A stretch of 64,000 nt of DNA, taken from contig BQKZ01000743.1 in assembly GCA_036244855.1 (NCBI GenBank), forward strand, positions 6,950-70,949, given 5' to 3'. The stretch is from Temnopleurus reevesii. Lineage: Eukaryota; Echinodermata; Echinoidea; Temnopleuroida; Temnopleuridae. Below the pieces are notes generated by a model. That model saw nothing but the letters and a program-made list of their open reading frames with translations, was not told where the DNA came from and did not search any database. Each line of letters starts with the position of its first letter. The stretch's first letter is position 1. Positions 24,001 to 35,400 of the stretch are shown piece by piece. Made by a program: the position numbers and the translations under genes.

Positions 24001-24837
24001 GGGGGGAAGGGGTAGGGCTTCTCGAGTGTTATAATTATTGTTCACATAATATCGATCCTTTGATTCTTTTGTTTAGGATAAACTTTACGTTACAGAGTTT
24101 GTTATATGTTAATTGGCATGATAGGTACGGATGTCAGTTTATGTTTTCGAAATTTAAAGACACTGATGAACTCAATCAGTATTTTCATTTGTTATTCTTT
24201 GATATGTGTATATCTTTTAAACACTTTCATTTATATTGAAACATATTTCCCCATATCAACAAATGTGTTTTATACCATTCCTGTCTTTAATACAATCTCA
24301 AATGTATGCCTATCCATTTACACTAATAGAACGTTTACCCAATACTATTATATGCAATATACCATTCACATAACTAAATCTACTCGTGTTGGTAACTGTT
24401 GATGAAATATGTCGTAATGGTGTAACTTTGTTCATATTGGTTAAAATATGTGGACAGTCATGACAGTGCGTTTTTGACTATTGCCCACCTTTAATAAGAA
24501 CATGAAGAACAGACTGATAAATATAAACGGAAACCTTGTAAGATATTATAATGTAAATGCCCCCAGATTTAGAAGAATGTACATACCTGTATAATATGAA
24601 ATAAAACAATCATATCAATGAAAAATGATAATTTTGTTTGCATTTTAGTGATTTCAGATCGCACTTACTGGCGACTTTTCAGTGTCCTAAAATTGAATTT
24701 GTTGGATTTACTTACGAATCACTTGCATGTTCTTCAGAATCAGCCAAGACGTAATTAGTGACGCAAGAGGAAAGAATGACTAAATAGCACACCACACAAG
24801 CGATATGATGGCTTGACAATGTTACAATCGACATCAT
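17259..24837 (-). CDS. R1: complete nine-exon receptor-like gene, 583 aa, multi-YxxL cytoplasmic tail
   Basis: Minus-strand exons: 24837-24716, 23920-23820, 23265-23076, 21986-21913, 21096-20871, 19575-19532, 19091-18947, 18600-18557, 18064-17259. Every intron is GT-AG, all phases agree, and the total is 1752 nt. Exon 1 begins ATG-ATG and encodes a signal peptide with likely cleavage after VLA. Exons 2-3 and 4-5 form two successive 2-1/1-2 pairs encoding a cysteine-rich ectodomain. Exon 6 is a Gly/Ser/Thr stalk with an NGS site. Exon 7 holds the membrane segment, exon 8 a short basic, cysteine-containing juxtamembrane piece, and exon 9 a 267-residue acidic, disordered tail with seven YxxL/V motifs. 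The likely role is a surface receptor whose tyrosines are phosphorylated to recruit SH2 proteins; endocytic sorting through YxxPhi is an alternative. I recognise no named ectodomain. The weakest splice site is the exon 8 donor (GTTCGT). Confidence 0.85.
18122..18310. repeat. Small interspersed fragment in R1 intron 8
   Basis: G-rich and pyrimidine-rich blocks (CAGGGTCGGATCCAGC near the left, GGATCCGCCACTGC near the right) form a weak inverted pair. This may be a short interspersed element; no coding content. Confidence 0.3.
18947..19091 (-). CDS. R1 exon 7: transmembrane exon
   Basis: A phase 1-2 exon of 145 nt. A Gly/Asn-rich linker (GGGNMGGFEGSNTNQANVAG) leads into a hydrophobic stretch IVVPIVIIIILIAVGVVFIW of about 20 residues, followed by RNGG as a short cytoplasmic flank. 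This gives the type I orientation together with the N-terminal signal peptide. Confidence 0.88.
19958..20714 (+). repeat. Minisatellite of about 28 bp units in R1 intron 5
   Basis: Roughly 27 units of the type GGTCTTGTCCTCAC followed by a variable half (CAATGGTTGTTC, ACAGTGGTTTTTCA, GCAGTGGTTGTTC). Unit length varies by one or two bases, so all three plus-strand frames stay open for long distances. It lies between R1 exons 5 and 6, on the strand opposite the gene. I treat the open frames as artefacts. Confidence 0.92.
20871..23920 (-). CDS. R1 exons 2-5: duplicated two-exon cysteine-rich module
   Basis: Exon 2 (23920-23820, phase 2-1) contains GCHCNCTTN with an NCT glycosylation site. Exon 3 (23265-23076, 1-2) has seven cysteines and the motif EYGMYVCLAN. 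Exon 4 (21986-21913, 2-1) contains DVECKYERGNEESLC. Exon 5 (21096-20871, 1-2) has 13 cysteines among 74 residues, with NGLWGSCSC and CGACGEC at the end. The repeated 2-1/1-2 phase pattern and the G(M/L)-aromatic-x-C motifs in exons 3 and 5 suggest an exon-pair duplication. A very divergent Ig-like fold is possible for exon 3 (GMYVCLAN resembles the end of an Ig domain), but the cysteine content argues for a disulfide-rich module. Confidence 0.6.
21444..21868. mobile_element. Head-to-head pair of tRNA-derived SINEs forming an inverted repeat in R1 intron 4
   Basis: The right copy (about 21690-21868, plus) has GGTGGTCTTGTGGTAAGAC and GTGGGTTCGATTCC, then TATCTATGTTGGGATAAGG. The left copy (about 21444-21640, minus) carries the same head and the same 3' block in opposite orientation. 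The anticodon arm does not fold, so neither is a tRNA gene. In the R1 pre-mRNA the two copies could pair into a hairpin of about 150 bp per arm. Confidence 0.75.
22260..23020. repeat. Degenerate repeat-rich stretch in R1 intron 3
   Basis: Related motifs recur: ACGAATTATAAAACGCAATG near 22290, then TTATGAATTATCAAACGTAATG near 22440, and TTGCGA-rich blocks at 22590-22830. This looks like a decayed element or satellite; no terminal repeats could be fixed. Confidence 0.4.
23388..23627. mobile_element. MITE with AGTCACAT termini in R1 intron 2
   Basis: Left end TAAGGCCCCAGTCACAT and right end ATGTGACTAAGCCTTTG are inverted. Subterminal blocks GATTCAATACGACTCTTTG (left) and its counterpart CAAAGAGTCGTGTTAAATCG (right) extend the pairing. 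About 240 bp, no coding frame. Confidence 0.65.
24716..24837 (-). CDS. R1 exon 1: signal peptide
   Basis: Encodes 40 full codons beginning MMSIVTLSS with a hydrophobic core ACVVCYLVILSSC and a likely cleavage site after VLA. The exon ends in phase 2 at a GTAAG donor, the same phase as the signal exons of R0 and R2. The upstream ATG of the pair is taken as start; either would serve. Confidence 0.8.
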
Positions 24838-26269
24838 CCTAAACTCATTCAATAACGACAGACAATTCAAAAGAGTTGAACGAATATCTCGGAGATTTCC
24901 TGACTTGTATCTAAGCGATGATTGATCCCGGGCGATCTGCCGAAGTAGATCTCTTCCAATCTTTCATTGTCTGGTGAGAACTGGAGCTGGAAATGGAATG
25001 ATATCACAGTCAGACGATGAGATTAAGCTAGATCATCATGAGAAAAGAACATTTAGATTATTCAGTACATTCATGCTGTCTGCAAAGACTTCAAAACGAC
25101 ATGCGAACTTGAAGATTCTTCAAAGTCTGTTCCAAGCGCAATAGTGACAAAAATCAATCAAAAGTTTATATTTTTTCCCTTTAGATGTTTCTTCTTTCGT
25201 CAGCGATCAAATTTGAATTTCATCACTTTACAAGCTCAAGATTAATGTGTATCACCCATCAGATTCATAAACGCAATTATGTGCCCTCTTTCTATCATAC
25301 GGAAATATAGGTTGTTAATTCGAAATCTTAAGTTGCAGTTATTTCCGCATTCCAGGGTCTCTCCTTCAACGAATGACAATAAAACACTCAACAAATAACA
25401 ACAACAAAACCCACTGACTTGTTAAGCGTCAAGATTTGTCCCTATTGCTGTGTATGCTTTATCAAGAAATAAATCAAGATGTATATTTGGGAATCGAGGG
25501 GTGTGCTTTTCAGTTTCTATAATCTCCTAGGATTATGCAAGAACGAGATGACAAGAGATAAATTAATCCATTAAACCATTACGATGTGATTATCTCCGAT
25601 CAAACACATATAAATGTTTATTTGGGTGACATCTCAAATACGACACTTGGAAGGGGAATTTCTAGTCCTTGTTTCAGTGTGCAAAGAACAAGATTGTCAG
25701 GAAAATATCACACATCTCCCTATTTACACCTGTTTCATTCAGCAGTTTTCTTAAAAGGAAACAAACCCCAGGAATTATCCTAGTCTCATTGAATGAAGAA
25801 AATGTCAGACCTTTATAGTAACGACCATACTCTAATGTGAGCAAGTTTATAAGGCGCATATTTTACCGAGTTGCGAAGTCATGTTTTTAATGATTAAATA
25901 TGTTGAACAAAAATCTTATCCATATCACTATACATGGGAAACAATAGATAACATGAAAACGCCTGACTTGACGTAATAAAAAAAAAGATGTTTTTGTTCT
26001 TCAAACTTACAGCATATATTAGTTCAATTTCCTCCGATTCAACTAATATCTATGCGCTAAATATTGGGGATGGCTGAGATTTTTCAGTTTCAGTTCAGTT
26101 TCAGTTTAGTTTAGATTGTGATTAATCTATGTAAAACTGAATAATTCTAGTCTAATCCAAACATAGTCCGTGTTTATCCATTTTGGGATGTGGCAAGAAT
26201 TATTCTATTGTTTTCTCCCCAATGTTAGAACCATCAATCTGAAGTAAAAATCAGTATGCCTACAGCTGT

Positions 26270-26440
26270 TATGTGGGAGTGAGCTCAACATAGTGGTCCA
26301 GTGGCAAACAGCTGTAACCAGAAGATCATGAGTTCGATTCTTATCCAAGTTTGAGAGTGACTTTTTTGTAAGGATTAAACACGTTGTTAATCATTTTTTT
26401 TTCTTATCGACGTTGTAATTTGGCAATAATTTATTATCAT
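26270..26440 (+). mobile_element. tRNA-derived SINE related to the intron 4 pair of R1
   Basis: The head AGTGGTCCAGTGGCAAACAG and B-box-like ATGAGTTCGATTCTTATCC are followed by a TTTTTTTTCTTATCGACG-type body. The spacing matches the SINE at 21690-21868 but the sequence is diverged. Confidence 0.45.
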
Positions 26441-27130
26441 GAACCTAAAATAAAATTCGTTCATTTTATGCAAATACTGATTAAGTAGTCCTGCTAATCT
26501 ATATGAATGGCACATTATTTAATAAAGTTCATTTAAGTGATAATCATATTCCATGTAACTATAAGTTTAAGAAAAATTAACCTGTAAAAGAACTTCTCAA
26601 GTAAACATAAACTGTCCAATTAATTATAACTTATGATAAATTCCCGCAGTCACACAATGTAGTTAACAAAAATCTCCTTGGTATACTGGTACCCAGCGTA
26701 AATAGAATTCTATGTTGTGTTCCTTATATCTAGAAATTCACAGGAAACAAACTTGGCTAACCCTGATAAGTGCGTATGAGTTGAGGACATGCCGAATGAA
26801 TTAAGAGTCACAATTTAATTGTGCGTATTTTTGCGCACGGTGACCATAAAACATTTGGTTTATACTATACTCAGTTATACTACTCAGTTAGATAAATATA
26901 TACATGTACCTCGAAACACTGGAAGTATCCTTACGGGGCCCAATAATCATTATTCTAAAATTGCCCCGAGCAGTTAAATTTGTAGTACATTTTTGGAGGC
27001 GTACACCAAGTTAATTTATAATTAAGTATTGTGTTTTCTATTAATTATGTACTATTTTACCGGTATTATGATTAGACAGACCACCTGTGCGCTTTGAAAC
27101 ACCTGTATAAAGCGCCTTGTAAATGTAACT

Positions 27131-27131
27131 C

Positions 27132-27183
<52 letters not shown>
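27131..27183. repeat. TTA microsatellite
   Basis: About 17 nearly perfect TTA units. It follows AAGCGCCTTGTAAATG, a motif also seen at the ends of SINEs in this window, so it may be a SINE tail. Confidence 0.9.
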
Positions 27184-27184
<1 letters not shown>

Positions 27185-28156
27185 AATTTCAGAATGGTGC
27201 GATATTGCTCCTTTTCCTCAGTGTGCGAGATTTTACAAAATATTACAGCAGCTGCGTTGTTTGAGCCCAGCTCCACCGACTGAGCCTAAATAGTTGCCAA
27301 ATCAATAATTAATGGTGAAAATGAAACTTTGAAAATTAACAAGTTTTGAACGGATAATCTGATTTGCTTTTCACAGTTTGTTCAGTTTGGGGGACGTTCC
27401 CCTTTATGTTTGATATAGCTTCTTGTCGAGGCCCTCGTCTCTGCACTTCCTCATTGATGTCGTGTCTGATGATCGACGTCAACATAGGAATTACAAAAAC
27501 GATAGCACGCTCAGGCGCTTAATTCTGTGAGTTATTGTGTGTTCAATGCCGACATGGTCGCTGAGGGGTCGAGAGCCTTTTGAGCCTTTTGAGCATGAGT
27601 TGTCTGTGCATGAGTTGTCTATGCATGTTTAAATAACTTTGCACGATATTTTTGCCGATCTGATACACATATGGATATTCAAGAGAGTTGGTTCCCATGG
27701 AAATCGACGCATCACCTCAACGTGCGATTACGACTAATTAATAAGTTGACGTCATTGGCTAGAAATGACGAGGTCGATACAGTGACGTAATGCGTGTATA
27801 CATAGTAAGGGCTTGCACGTAATCATTATTCTGATTTCCCCTCTATGACTAGATTGACTGGATTGCAGCTTGCAAAGTCTACGTTGATCCCCCCCCCCCC
27901 AAACACACACCCATACACACAAACACACTCACACACACCGTCTCCCTTTCCCAGTAAAAAAAGTGTGATAATGGAAAATAAAGATCTGAGTTATTCATGT
28001 CATGAATGAACATTCACATTATTCAAATTTCTTCATTTATCTATAAAATAATAAATAATGGTCATTTATCTTAATCTATTTTCAGTTACTAATAAATCTT
28101 AGGCTTACATAAATTGTAACTGGCAGTTAATAAAAATGAGGAAGAGAAAACGAGCT

Positions 28157-28172
28157 AGTGATGATGTTGATA

Positions 28173-28204
<32 letters not shown>

Positions 28205-28332
28205 AATTGTGGTGATAATGATGATGACGATGACGATGGCGATGATGATGGTGATGATGGTGATGATGATGATGATGATGAGGAGGAGGAGTAGGAGGAG
28301 GATGGGGATGATGATGATGATGATGATGATGG
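28157..28332. repeat. GAT microsatellite
   Basis: An imperfect GAT/GGT/GAG trinucleotide tract. Its translations (poly-Asp, poly-Met, poly-Ser, poly-His) are artefacts. Confidence 0.92.
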
Positions 28333-28799
28333 AGAAAGAGACATGTACAATCCGAGAAGTTGAGAGATACGGATAGTCCATTGAAGATTATTCCGATTGT
28401 TGGGATTACCGGTATTCCCCAATGAAATATCTCCCACCCCATGGTCATGTTATTTATTAAGTGTTCGATTCCCTTTTTACATCCATGAGATAGTGAATAA
28501 TAATTTTATGTCTATCTGGTCATCCAAAATAGGAAAGAGGATTGACGATGACACTTTTTCCTTGTCATTTTCGACATTTCTTTTGTAAAGTCTACCCCAT
28601 TCTTAGATCATTTTAATTGACCATATTTACGTTGTAATTCGGACTTCCTTTAACCTCGTTTGTTTTCTGGGGTACAGGAAACTAAAATTGAGGATCTCCC
28701 CTGTAAATTTATTTGTATGATGTACAGGGTAAATGTACTTATACGCTGCGTGTGTGCTTGCTAGTGTTCGTATATATGTGAGTGTGTGTGCGCGCGGAT

Positions 28800-29148
28800 G
28801 TGTGTGTGTGTGTGTGTGTGNNNNNNNNNNNNNNNNNNNNNNNNNNNNNNNNNNNNNNNNNNNNNNNNNNNNNNNNNNNNNNNNNNNNNNNNNNNNNNNN
28901 NNNNNNNNNNNNNNNNNNNNNNNNNNNNNNNNNNNNNNNNNNNNNNNNNNNNNNNNNNNNNNNNNNNNNNNNNNNNNNNNNNNNNNNNNNNNNNNNNNNN
29001 NNNNNNNNNNNNNNNNNNNNNNNNNNNNNNNNNNNNNNNNNNNNNNNNNNNNNNNNNNNNNNNNNNNNNNNNNNNNNNNNNNNNNNNNNNNNNNNNNNNN
29101 NNNNNNNNNNNNNNNNNNNNNNNNNNNNNNNNNNNNNNNNNNNNNNNN
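28800..29148. other. GT microsatellite running into an assembly gap
   Basis: A TG dinucleotide run (28799-28820) leads directly into 328 N (28821-29148). The gap probably exists because the assembler could not cross the repeat. Confidence 0.95.
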
Positions 29149-29990
29149 CCCCCCTCCGCCCTTCGAAGCACCTGCCAAGCCAAATAAGGGGGTCTTTTGA
29201 AAGTGTTGCTTCCGGCGGGTACGATGATGCGAGGTAGTATATATAATTTATGGTAAAGCTAATGGCTGTCAACGTTTACTGTAAAAAGAAAAAAAAATCG
29301 GCAATATACTCCGCTTATGTTGTCTTTTTCATTCATACTTAATGAATGATAACATATAGTGTATGAGTCGGCGTTTATTGCATACCCTCACAAAGTATCA
29401 CTCCTTCTGCTGACCGTCTAAAATTCTTGTGACGAAAAAAAAGAGGAAATGATAGAATAAACCATCCAAATAGATATTCGAACATAGTTTGTTGTTGATC
29501 ATAAAGCGTGCCTGGAACGAGACCAATGAATGGGCATGGGGGAGTTGAGGGGAGGGGGCAGAGAGGGTACACAGGGGATGACATGACACAGTGTTGGTGT
29601 AGGAAAATTGGCGTCCTACGTGTTTCCGCAATTCAGTTGCGTCCTCTCACAACTCGACGATCTAGCTCAACTCATTTTTAGTTCACAGACTCGATTGAGC
29701 ATCATTTCCTATTCCATGGACATATCTCCACAAGCCTCGAGTGGCGGGACAGTGTTCTGGACATATCTCTCGAGATCTAAAATCGGAAAGTGACTCCCGT
29801 TGATGTTTATCATTCATCTCGTGTGCTTATCTAATCAATTTGTTTTGAAATCGTAGACATTTTTTTTAATTGATATCAGATAATGAATCGAAGAAAGAAA
29901 ATATTTTGAATAATTCACATCTTACTACAACGCGTTAGATTGCTACCTTGAATGATGATTTTTGGAGACTTTTGGAGTACGTCGACTACA

Positions 29991-30067
29991 ATGACACGGA
30001 TATTTTTTCTTTGGTTTCTTGCTTTAATCACAGTACAATATGCATCGAGCAATCCGGTAAATTGTAT
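29991..30067 (+). CDS. R2 exon 1: signal peptide
   Basis: Twenty-five codons from ATG, with a hydrophobic core IFFLWFLALITV and small residues (YASS) for cleavage. It ends in phase 2 at a GTAAGT donor. The next codons in genomic frame are a stop, so the exon must be spliced. Its start is chosen because it is the ATG that places the hydrophobic core at the N-terminus. Confidence 0.65.
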
Positions 30068-32381
30068 GTAAGTATTATGACTTTCTTTTGATACATTTTC
30101 ATACAGTTTCATTTAAAGGTAAATCGAATAAACATACGCTAATAACAGGTGGGCTGTCTGCATGGAGGATCCATGTTAGGTTTCGTCTGAGGCAGTCTAT
30201 TCCTCAAGCAGAGTCGTTCAGCTATCAACAGTTAATGTCTGGTAAATGGGGATGTTGAACAACGACACTCCAGACATGAGCAAATCTTTGCGTTTTGTAA
30301 GATTATTTCAATGCATGCATAGTGATGCTTCGAGTAAACTATTATCCCCCTATCATATTATGTTATATTGTATATTAATGATTATCATGTTGTTCATTGA
30401 CAACAAGAAGACCCCTCTTTCAGTCCTAGAGCATCTTATCCACAGGAAATTTTCTATGGCCGAGCTCAATTATAATCATAAGATGGTTCAATTTTCAAAG
30501 TCATTTCGACTTGATAATATTCATGCCCTAATATGGAATAGTAAAAGAAATAGTCCAAAATTTTAAACCTTAGCATCCTTCATACCCGTTCAAAAGGAAG
30601 GTGATATTAATAATGATGACAATAATAATGATAATCATAATGATAATAATGATAATGATAATAATAATAATAATGATAGTAATATTATGATATTATTAAT
30701 GATAGTAATAGTAATGATAATATATGAAACTATATAGCGCACTTTCTATTCTAATTAGATGCTCAATGCGTTCAGAGCAAATTAATTGAGTTGGTGAAAT
30801 TCAAGGTAATGAAAGTCAAAAGACTTAATAAATAAGTCTTAAGTCTGCACTTGGAGGAGAATAGTAATGTTGACATTTTTAGACTCTGTGGAAGGGAATT
30901 CCACAAAGTTGGTCATGAGGGTGCAAACGCTCGTTCCCCCAACACCATCAAATTGCATTACTTAATATCATTATCAATGCTTCTTAATAGGGTCATCTCA
31001 TACATTTTATTTTATTTCATTTGTTTTTCATTCATGTCATTTCCAACAAAATACAAATCAATACGAGAGAACAATCTGAAAATTAAGATATTAAAGATAA
31101 TACACATTATTACAGCATCATCCAACATAAACTGTTTTTTAATTATACGTGAGTGTAAAATCTAAAGTACGAGAGTAAATGAAAGCTGCAGTAGAAAATT
31201 ATGTTTAGTGGAACAGAGAGACCAGCCATACTTGTAAACTACTCTAGTTAAATCATATTTAGAAATAACAATTTTGAATATACAATGCGTTGATCCAATA
31301 TTGAGAAAATAATCAAAGTTACTTTGCAAAAGTGCGACCTTCTTCACCTCAAATTCTTAAATTGAAAAGGAAAATAAAAAAAAGTAATTAAGTTTTGCAA
31401 GAAATCTGGAGGGATGAATGAATATACGAATTTATCAAAGGGAAAGCTTTATTTCGTAAAGCGATATGGCACTTCGTATAACATTTTTATTATCATCATC
31501 ATTATTATTACTATTGTTATTGTTATGATCATCATCATCATCATCATCATAATTATTACAAGTGATTTAAGATCTAATTAAGACCTTTTAAAACCTATGT
31601 AGCACATATTGCGAGATAATTTAGCACATTTTGTGAGATTGTCTACTGGGGTCTCCACGGCCCCTACAAAAATGTTTACTAAAAAAAATGGCCATTTCAA
31701 CAGTGAAGATAATCTTTGTACGATCGGTGCGATCAAAAGGGTTAACTTCGTTCCATTGTACACCCCGCAAAATCATAATTCGGCGCCTTGAAAGCTTAGT
31801 CGGATTTTATTGCATTCTTTAATTGTGCTACATATTTTTTTAAGAATATCTATTTCAAGTAAAATTATTTATAGAAAGGGCTCCCGATGGTCAAAGACTC
31901 GGCTTCCGACAATTTATTTCATTGCATTTGATAGACGTATCCTGTTACTGCCCTGGATTATTGTGCATATATAAAATAATCAAATATCTGAATAATCTAC
32001 AAGGGTATAATCCATTGAGAAAATATGAAAATATCCATTTTAAGAACATTGGATAATTCAATATTTTTTCCAAATACCCAGTTTTTGCCTCATCACGTGA
32101 TCACGTTCTCATCGCTTTGTAATTGAGCGCCGGAAACCGAGATGTGTCAGAAAGAAGATCTTTCGCTCAGTTACAAAGAGAATGGATGGGAGGCGGAACA
32201 AAACTAGTGGATCGCTATTGTTTTTAAAAGTCTTCGTAACAATGTATAGTATCATCAATGGTAGACGATGATAATAATGATGATGATGATGATAATAATA
32301 TCAATAATAATGATAATAATAATGATACTACTACTAATAATACTACTAATAATAATAATAATAATAATAATAGTAATAATG

Positions 32382-32418
<37 letters not shown>

Positions 32419-35400
32419 TATTAATGATAATAAATGATAATAGAAATAACAACAATGGTAATTGCAATACTAACTATAGCAATCTATGATTACATCCGAG
32501 CAGGCCAATCCAAATCCCATTTACATTATTATTACCGTGTATTTCGCCCGGTCGCCTTCAGGTGAGTAAGCTGGGTTTGAAAAGGTTGATGCTGTAGGAA
32601 ACGCCATGACATGAATTCGAACCCATGACTCTATATGACCCACGACGCTTCTTGGTCAATACTAATTCTAAATTCATTCCCACACCCTTAATGTATTTCC
32701 ATAGCTATCAATATCGGTGGTCAGAATTAATTTCGAATAATCGTGAGTAGCTATTTTGGTGAACCCTCATGGGAAATGAGTTTTTTTTTGCCTGAATACG
32801 TGATCTTGGAAGTTAACCAACTTTGTCTGTTTGTATACTATTACTCATGATATAGATAAAGTGTGCCATCGCTTTAATAGTATATCAGTATCAGTAATTG
32901 TGATAATATGACGTGATATGATGTCAGTGTTTATAAGTTAAAGTTGTTTTGTTCAATGTACAATCATATGATAAAGTATTTCTTTGTAAATACACTGTAG
33001 CATACAGCATTCAACATGGTTAATGATAAAAACGTAACCCACTTTTCTATAATGCATGACATTACAGTAATAGAGAAGAGGGCGAACAAGAGATCTTACA
33101 ACACTGAGAGAACCTCTATTTGTTTTAAAACGGATCAGGTAGTATATGATATTCTATAAATATATGCAATTTATATAGCGTGCATATCCACTCTGCTGAG
33201 TGCCCAGACACTTTGCATTATTATTACCCTGGCTTTAACCCGGCGTATACCAGCCGACATGGCATTTCAAGGAATACATATTCCTGCCAGGTACTCGTTC
33301 ACCTCGACTGGGTTGAGTTCAGCACAATGGGGATGAATTTCTTGCTGAAGGATATTAATGCCATGGGTGGTACTCGAACCGCGGACTTCTGCGTGAAAGG
33401 CAGGAGTCTAAACCACTACGCCACAACGCTTCCACGCTTCTATGAATTTTTTTCCCAATGACTCTTATATCAATTGAAACTAATTAAATGTTTCTATATA
33501 TTTTGTTCATGTTGACAGCAGCCGTGATCAAGGTATAGGAACTATATTGGAATGTTTGCCAATAGGTAAGATCACTTTTATATATCAGTTTTCCTCTACG
33601 TAAATTTAAGGAACAAGTAAAAGATAGTCGTTGTGTTAACACTTTAAAGTGATATTGTGGGGATATGATCGTCAAATTGATAAAGTTGGTCTACTTTCAT
33701 TCACAAAAGCATGCACATAACTGCACATACCCACAATACACACATTGTCGATTTTGTCCATTAGTCCCCGATACAAATTGTTGTCTTTATTTTTATCAAG
33801 ATGCGCATTTGATCATTCATCTATTCCTCGATTGCTTTCTCTTCAATCAAACACATAATTTTAACACAAAAAGTTAAGTCAAATACCAATTCAATGCACC
33901 TTTAATTCTATTGAAACCGGCTGGCAATTGTGATGTCCGCACAGTTCAATGCATGACGTCAGGATCTATGACACACTTAATTCTCCGAAAGTGCTTGTAT
34001 TGTTTTGCTCAAAGTTGCAACAATTAAAACACAAGTCAAATGTACTTTAAATATTGTTTTTTTTTTCAATAATTGTTATAACATACTCACTTCTGATGTT
34101 TGTTTAGGACCCCAAGAAAAGCGAGAGAAACCGGAGTTACCCGAGAAACCTGAGAGACCAGAGTTCCCTGAATCTGAGCTGTATGAACCAGAAGAACCGG
34201 ACCATGAGGAACCAGACTATCGAGACCTGGGATGGGGAACCCCAAGACCATGTCCTCCAGGGAATAAGAACTGTCATCGTGGAGGAGGTGGAGGTAAAAT
34301 TGATGAAGTTTGAAAATTTTGCTGATTTTTTTTTTATGTTCGTCAACACCAATTATGTCACTCAGACATGTCAGAGAACGAATGAATATTAAAAAAAAAT
34401 CAATGCTGTATTCCGTGATTTAAATTGTTTTTCGATCAGTATGCTTCAAAGCAGAAAAGATTTTACAATAATAACATTTGAGGATCATAAATTGTATATA
34501 AAAACAATATAATGTTCAGAACTTTGGCGATTAAAACAAGTACCTCTAGGTTAGTGCATAAATCATGTGGCAATATTTCTTAGCATAACACGATTGGTCA
34601 GAAGCACAAATCCATTGCCGATAACAATAAGATTTCTTTGCATGCCATTGATTGAACTGTAGTTGATGTTTCAACTCTCATCCTTCCAAAGTGAAAAATT
34701 GTACAATATTTCACAACTATTTCACAGCTTGTCACGTAGACGCATATTGTAACCAATGAAAATCCATTCTTATACGACACTAGACATCCTAGATGACAAG
34801 ATCCCCTAGCTTGTCAAATACTCGACAAGCCAAGAAGCAATAACAATCCACCAACCACAGTTTTTAAATGTTTCACTTTAGTTTAAAACCATCTCCGATG
34901 AAACCTCTTGTGGTAACTGCAACAATTGTGAACTAAGTTTTTAAGATTCTCCTAGAATCGAAAGCTCTTTAACTTCATTTTACTCCACAGCTCTCCATAA
35001 TTGGATAAACAGTTTCAGAAATTACTTTTTTTTATTTATGTTAAGAACATAACAATGAAAGGAAAGAAATCATTTTTAAAAAGTGAATAACAAAATTGTT
35101 TCGTTTGTATTATAATGTTAAGTGATTGAGTGAAAGCAAATCGTTTACCCATAATTTCTTACATCATTTTGCAGGGTCGCATGGAGTAATGGGAGTTTAC
35201 AAAGCAGCAACATTTATTGGTGTAGCCATCCTGATAGCCATCATGGTAACCGTTCTCAGTCTGGTCATATACTGTGTTTGGAAACGAAGACGAGATAGAC
35301 ATCCCGGTCATAACAGGTATTAATTGAACAAGTTGTGATAGAATTAAAAAAAGTATACGCATGTCGCTGTTGTACAAACACTGCACAAACGCTAGTGCTA

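Larger units (their letters stand above)
24850..29990. other. Shared upstream region of R1 and R2
   Basis: R1 starts at 24837 on the minus strand and R2 at 29991 on the plus strand, leaving about 5.1 kb between divergent start codons. It contains a SINE, microsatellites and a 328-base gap. No convincing coding exon is present and no core promoter motif stands out. Confidence 0.5.

Noticed and set aside
28105..28448. Poly-His, poly-Ser, poly-Ile and poly-Met open frames
   Set aside because: Translations of a GAT microsatellite. The same applies to frames at 32224-32489, 39004-39310 and 40060-40278.
28627..29272. Open frames consisting mainly of X
   Set aside because: They span the run of N. 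The frames at 42360-43382 are the same artefact.
29690..29785. Terminal exon on the plus strand near 29.7 kb
   Set aside because: A short open stretch follows TTTTTAG, but there is no upstream exon to join and the translation has no features.
33057..33138. Extra R2 exon between CATTACAG and GTAGTA
   Set aside because: The only open frame is phase 1-0, which cannot be placed between R2 exons 1 and 2.
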